In this document: positions 59,792 through 64,000 of the stretch, piece by piece | How positions within the stretch are numbered: the stretch's first letter is position 1 | How the letters are laid out: each line of letters starts with the position of its first letter | Assembly: GCA_035041965.1 (NCBI GenBank) | Contig: JAPYMA010000351.1 | Location: 1-64,000, forward strand | From: Anisakis pegreffii | Lineage: Eukaryota; Nematoda; Chromadorea; Rhabditida; Anisakidae | Reading direction: 5' to 3' | DNA length: 64,000 nt | Made by a program: the position numbers and the translations under genes | Notes under the pieces: model-generated | The model's input: only the letters and a program-made list of their open reading frames with translations | Told to the model about the DNA's origin: nothing | Databases searched by the model: none

Positions 59792-62700
59792 ATGCGAACC
59801 ACTCTGATTGTCGTTTTGGTTGTGCAACTCAGCTGCCTTTTGGCCATTGCACGAGAGCTCCCGGCAAAATCCAGTAATTTACTTCTTTGTTGATTCCAAC
59901 TTTCTTATGGAATTTCTCTTGCTTGAATTTAGAGACGATCATAAAAATTCCTCTTGCCAATTTAATTTATCATCAGCCATAAATCAGTTGCAACTAAATG
60001 CAAAGTAAAAATGGAATGATTCATGTGTGCAATCGAATTGGACATTAATATCATTCGAGATTGAGGAAGTGATCAAATTCATTAGTGGATTGCACATGGG
60101 TCATTAGCACCCGACGAACCCTCCAAAAATCTAATCTAGCTGAAATAAATCAGCAGCATCGACAAGACTTCCAATGAAATTTTTTTTGCAATGTATAAGA
60201 ATGCAACTTCAGCAAAAAGTGCTTTTCAGCGAAATCACAGATTTTATCCCAGCCGAAAAAATTATCCCACAGTCGTCTCTGACCCATAGAGAATCCAATC
60301 TGAACATTAATTCATCCCTTTTCCATAATGACTCGAAACACATTCAGATTAAAGAAAGTACGATCGAACAATTCTAAATCGTCACTGATTTCAGAAACAG
60401 ATGTTGGAAATACAGACGTACTTCCAACCACAGCAGGTGTCGGTACTGAAAGTGAGTGATTTAATCATGCTTTCCTTTTCAAATCTCTTTCCTTCCCTCT
60501 CAACGGTAACGAGACTCGCAGATCTTGAAAATCTAGAACAGTGGTTATCATAAGGTGGAATTCTCTCTGAAAGAGAATTGCAGGGTACCAGAAAGGCATG
60601 ATTAAAGAGGGTATCAAATCATTTTTGATTTAATTCGTTCTCGTAACATTTCCATATTTGACCAATAATGTTTTCAAAATATTTGTTTGATCACAAGAAA
60701 TCGATTCATTTGATGCAACTGAAGTGATTGAACAACTCTTGCTTAATACTGATTTCAGATACAGACGACTCTACGACCACAACAGATCCTGAAAGTGAGT
60801 GATTTGATTACGAGAGCATGCTTGCTTTTTCAAGCCTCTTCTTCGTCTTCCTGAACAGTACTGACAATCTCACATCTTCAAATATGCTCACTGTCAGGAT
60901 TTTCAGTGAATGCCTTCATGTGAAGTTAGTGTAGAACAGTGGTCATTATAGGGGAAATTCCCTCTGAGAGAGAATTTTAGGGTGAAGAATGAGTTTTGAT
61001 CGTACGATCAATTTGCATGTTTTCTTCGGATTCGTCACATAGACGTCACCGAAAGTCCGAGGAGGGGTGGTGGCCTCGTGGATTGTTGGAAGATGAAATA
61101 GTGGTCTTGCATATTACTGATAAAGTGCGCGCATCGTTGAAGCGTTCCTTGTTTATGATAATATTATGGCTAGTTCATTTCACTAAAAACATGCACTGAG
61201 CGCGTTTTTTTCAGAAATTGACTGATACTGAACAGATTGGCGTTAGCGAAGAGGCTGTCGCATAGTAACGACTGTTCACTCGTTTTAGCTCAACCACATT
61301 GAACAGTAATATAACTGTTTATTTCTCCTATCAAACTCTGTCAATCCCATCCGCTCAGAATTCATTATCTTCGTAAGCAGCGTATCCTTATCACACAACC
61401 ATGTCTTTGTCGTACCGCTGCTTTATCTGCGCTTCTGGCGCACTTTCTTTATGCACAGCAAAGCCTGTGTCGCACCACCGTTTCATCCGTACATAAAGTG
61501 CAATAAGCAATATATCCTTTCTCGACTCCATACTTAATCATTCATATCAATTCCGAGAAGTTGATAACGTCCGCTCTTCTCCTTGAGTTTGTCTAAACAC
61601 TCCACTGTCAAAAAACTCTTTGCGTTAGCTTCGCCGGCACTCCATTGTTAAAACCGATCGCTGTGTCCTCTGTTTGATTGATTTCAAAAATCGCCTGCAC
61701 AATATCCGTATCTCCTTTGCTTGCTGTCGATTCTCACCTTTCATTGAAATAAATAAATTCAACACAGTTTCTTCGTTTTTCCGACAGAAGTAACGGGAGA
61801 GGAACGCTTTTTTACTTACTCGATAGCCTTAAGCGACGAAGAAAAACTCAAAAATCGCTAAAGTAGCAATAAAATCACCCTCCTGAAATCTAGGATGAGG
61901 ATGCGTTGCATGTTCGTATTAGCCTGATCATTTCATCTCATCCTATTTTAGGTTGCCAGAGGGGGAGGAATATGGAATCTGCCAAATCATTTTTGACTGG
62001 TTTTGTTTTCATAACTCTTCCACATTTGTTCAATTACGTCTTCAAAATGCTTCTTTCATCGTAGGGAACTGATTCCTTCGATGCAGACAGTCAATGCTAT
62101 GGTTGCGACGAATTCAAAACTATAACTTGAATAAAATCTGTGATTTTTTTCAGCACAAATTGCTAGGAAGCCAAGTTTACATCACAGAGGAAAACATCAA
62201 TCACATTCAAGTGAGTGTTTGGCTCAACTGAAATCGATGCATGATTGCTATTTCACTGTGAGTAAAAATGGGTTCAGTGGAAAAATTTTGCATCCATCCT
62301 TCTCAAAATGATTGAAATTAAACTTCTTTACTTTCACCAGGAGTCACTGAAACGAAACTTCCCCACCCTTAACCAACTTTCTTGTGACAAAATATGCCAA
62401 CGAGACGGTTTGAAAGTCACGAATCTACATAAAAAAAGATATATGTAACAAAAAGGTTCACCTGTTCTTGATATTGAGCTTGGGTTGATCTATGCGTCGC
62501 ATTGCTCCGATGGTTTCAACCCTCTCACCCCCTACCCCCTACTTCCTCCACCAACTTTCATGCTATGATGAAAGCGAGTTCTAATTTATGACCTAACCAA
62601 GAATACAGAAATGTGAATTTTTTTTTCAGAGCATGGACACCATTCAATGTTGGAACGTTTCGGAAAATATCGATCACAATCAGGTGAGTGTTTGGATCGG

Positions 62701-63882
62701 TAGAAACTGATGCGTGATTGCTGATATGCACTCATGATATCTCATAAATTCATCGCCTCTAGTCTCTTACAATCCGACAAAATTGATCAAATTGGAAGTT
62801 TAGCACACGCAAAAACGGGTTTACTTGAAAATTTTGCAAAATTTTGCATCAAATCTTTCTAAAACAGGCTGGAATTGAAATGTTTTCATCAACAGTCAAT
62901 AAAGAAGGAAATTTCGTTACTTGCACATATACGAACATTCCAGTTTCACCTCAAAAACTAATACGCCATTAAGGTCATGGCCGTTTTTTGAAGTAAGCTT
63001 GAGTTGAGGTGCACATTCACTCACTTCTGATGGTTCCAATCCTCCCTCTCCCCTCCCTTAACCAACTTTCATGCTAGGATGATAGAAAATTGTGATTTAT
63101 CACCTAACTAAGATAAGTGAATTCTCTTTTCCGAGGAGGAAGACGATCCAATTTTGAAGCGTTTTGGAAAATATCGATTTAATTCAGGTGAGTCTTTAGC
63201 TCAGTAGAAATTGATGCGTGATTGATGATACGCAATCATGATATTTTATAAATTGATCACCTCTAATCTCTTAGAGCCCGTCAAAATTGATTAAATTGGA
63301 ATTTGTTAGCATCCGGGTTTACTTGAAAATCGTTTCCAAGAAATTTTTTCAAAACTGGTCGGAATTGATCTGTTTTCATCGACAGTCACCAATAGAAAAG
63401 TCTTATTTCTTATGCAAATGCCCAAGTGACAGTTTCACCCCAAAAAATTAGCATGCCAGCAATGTTCCACACCTTTTCTGAACTGAGCTTGAGCTGAGAG
63501 GTACGTTCGCTCACTTCTGATGTTTTCAACCTTTCTTCTCCCTTACCTTCACAAAGCTTCATGCTATGGGGATACGAATGGGAAAGCGCTTTTCAGTGGA
63601 TGAAAGAGATCCAGTCTTGATGAGACTGACTGTGTCTAAACTGTTTTCATCAACAGACACTAGAAGAAGAAATTTTATCTCTTATGCATGTGCCAATGTG
63701 CCAGTTTCACCTCAACAAACTAGTATATCAATGATCTTCCATCTCTTTTGTGAACTTAGCCTGAGATGAGCTGCGTACCATCATCATCCTTCATGCAATG
63801 ATGACAAGAATGTGAAACCTCTTTTCAGGAAATGAACAAGATTTTGGTTTCAATCCTTTCGGAATATATCTACCAGGAGCAG
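59792..63882 (+). CDS. G7: secreted Thr-rich then His/Arg-rich protein (5' part; continues past right edge)
   Basis: The leader 59792-59873 follows cagtttcag and encodes MRTTLIVVLVVQLSCLLAIA. Exons, phase 1-1: 60395-60451 (KTDVGNTDVLPTTAGVGTE), 60759-60794 (NTDDSTTTTDPE), 62154-62210 (TQIARKPSLHHRGKHQSHS), 62630-62683 (KHGHHSMLERFGKYRSQS) and 63829-63882 (GNEQDFGFNPFGIYLPGA). Donors are almost all GTGAGT. No stop has been reached by 63882 and the next intron runs to the edge, so the gene is incomplete. Two damaged exon copies lie between 63134 and 63640 (listed). The change from Thr/Asp-rich to basic His/Arg-rich is notable. Exons from 62154 on sit in tandemly duplicated intron sequence (gatgcgtgattgctgata words). 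Family unknown. Confidence 0.6.
61245..61800. other. Probable insertion in a G7 intron
   Basis: The flanking sequence (60.5-60.75 kb and 61.96-62.15 kb) is a duplicated intron, both parts sharing caaatcatttttga and ttttcaaaat/cttcaaaatgctt words. This block has no counterpart in the first copy and differs in composition (ctttgcgttagcttcgccgg). I could not identify its type; an LTR-like fragment is possible. Confidence 0.35.
63134..63187 (+). pseudogene. G7 exon copy with a mutated acceptor
   Basis: A 54-nt copy of exon 62630-62683 (shared RFGKYR and donor GTGAGT). The expected acceptor reads cttttccg instead of cttttcag. If the C were A, the exon would be in phase and encode EEDDPILKRFGKYRFNS. 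The next AG lies 2 nt downstream and would shift the frame, so the exon is probably skipped. Confidence 0.55.
63597..63640 (+). pseudogene. Truncated G7 exon copy
   Basis: After a good acceptor (gcttttcag) the frame reads DERDPVLMRL, matching the start of the exon at 63134, and then runs into sequence that belongs to the following intron in the other units (ctgttttcatcaacag). The 3' half and donor are deleted. Confidence 0.55.
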
Positions 63883-64000
63883 GTGAGTGTTTGGCTCAGT
63901 TGAAATTGATGCGTGACTGGTGAAGCCTCTATTCTAATTAAACTATTCTATTCCTGTTCTATTCCAAGGAATAGAATCGAGCAGTTCGGACATGAAGAAC

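Noticed and set aside
61214..61230. G7 terminal exon after tttttttcag giving KID-stop
   Set aside because: It would end the gene before the later exons, which are in the same phase with good GTGAGT donors; kept only as a remote alternative.

Overview
The window is animal nuclear DNA. It is AT-rich, and its short coding exons are bounded by GT...AG introns whose acceptors read TTTTCAG. It carries a BEL/Pao retrotransposon gag, hAT-type DNA elements and tRNA-derived repeats. The acceptors, and the way leader exons begin exactly at AG|ATG, fit a nematode best, but no species or phylum is proved by the sequence.

The main content is a head-to-tail, plus-strand cluster of seven multi-exon genes for secreted proteins, called G1 to G7 here: G1 4620-14674, G2 19646-21887, G3 25707-26885, G4 34581-35301, G5 38982-45644 (or 45861), G6 48963-57675, and G7 from 59792 past the right edge. 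Each starts with one exon encoding a signal peptide, spliced at AG|ATG and ending in phase 1. Several leaders share an LQLSC-like core. Then come exons that are all phase 1-1 with lengths divisible by three (21 to 513 nt, mostly 30-90), and a terminal exon with a stop. In all six genes that end in the window, the exons I chose by splice signals sum to an exact open frame. Bodies differ: Gly-rich GPGPVV repeats (G1, G2), an Asp/Ser/Glu-rich acidic stretch (G3), Ser/Gly-rich (G4), Asp/Tyr/Pro-rich plus a Thr/Pro mucin-like exon (G5), Ser/Arg plus Tyr-Pro-Asn-Gly and poly-Pro (G6), Thr-rich then basic His/Arg-rich (G7). None matches a family I can name. The architecture resembles the micro-exon secretory genes of schistosomes, but I see no sequence homology.

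Layout. 1-1285: 5' part of a BEL/Pao gag on the minus strand. 1286-4305: its leader/LTR, a SINE-like repeat, a long (AT)n tract and an hAT relic. 4.3-14.7 kb: G1 with a 20-exon tandem array. 14.7-25.7 kb: G2, plus candidate minus-strand phase-1 exons. 25.7-28.6 kb: G3 and an hAT element with an 8-bp target duplication. 29.1-31.9 kb: an inverted duplication of the 3' part of G5, with a mucin-like exon on the minus strand. 34.6-46.4 kb: G4 and G5. 47.8-48.4 kb: a G-rich inverted-end element. 49-57.7 kb: G6, with a tandem tRNA-like array in one intron. 59.4 kb to end: G7.

The genes look like modular products of exon duplication and shuffling: G1 and G2 share one body exon, G4 and G6 share exon 2, and G5 contains two pairs of duplicated exons. 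Uniform phase 1 means exons can be skipped, duplicated or exchanged without breaking the frame. Function is unknown: gland secretions/effectors or extracellular matrix, eggshell or adhesive proteins are inferences only.
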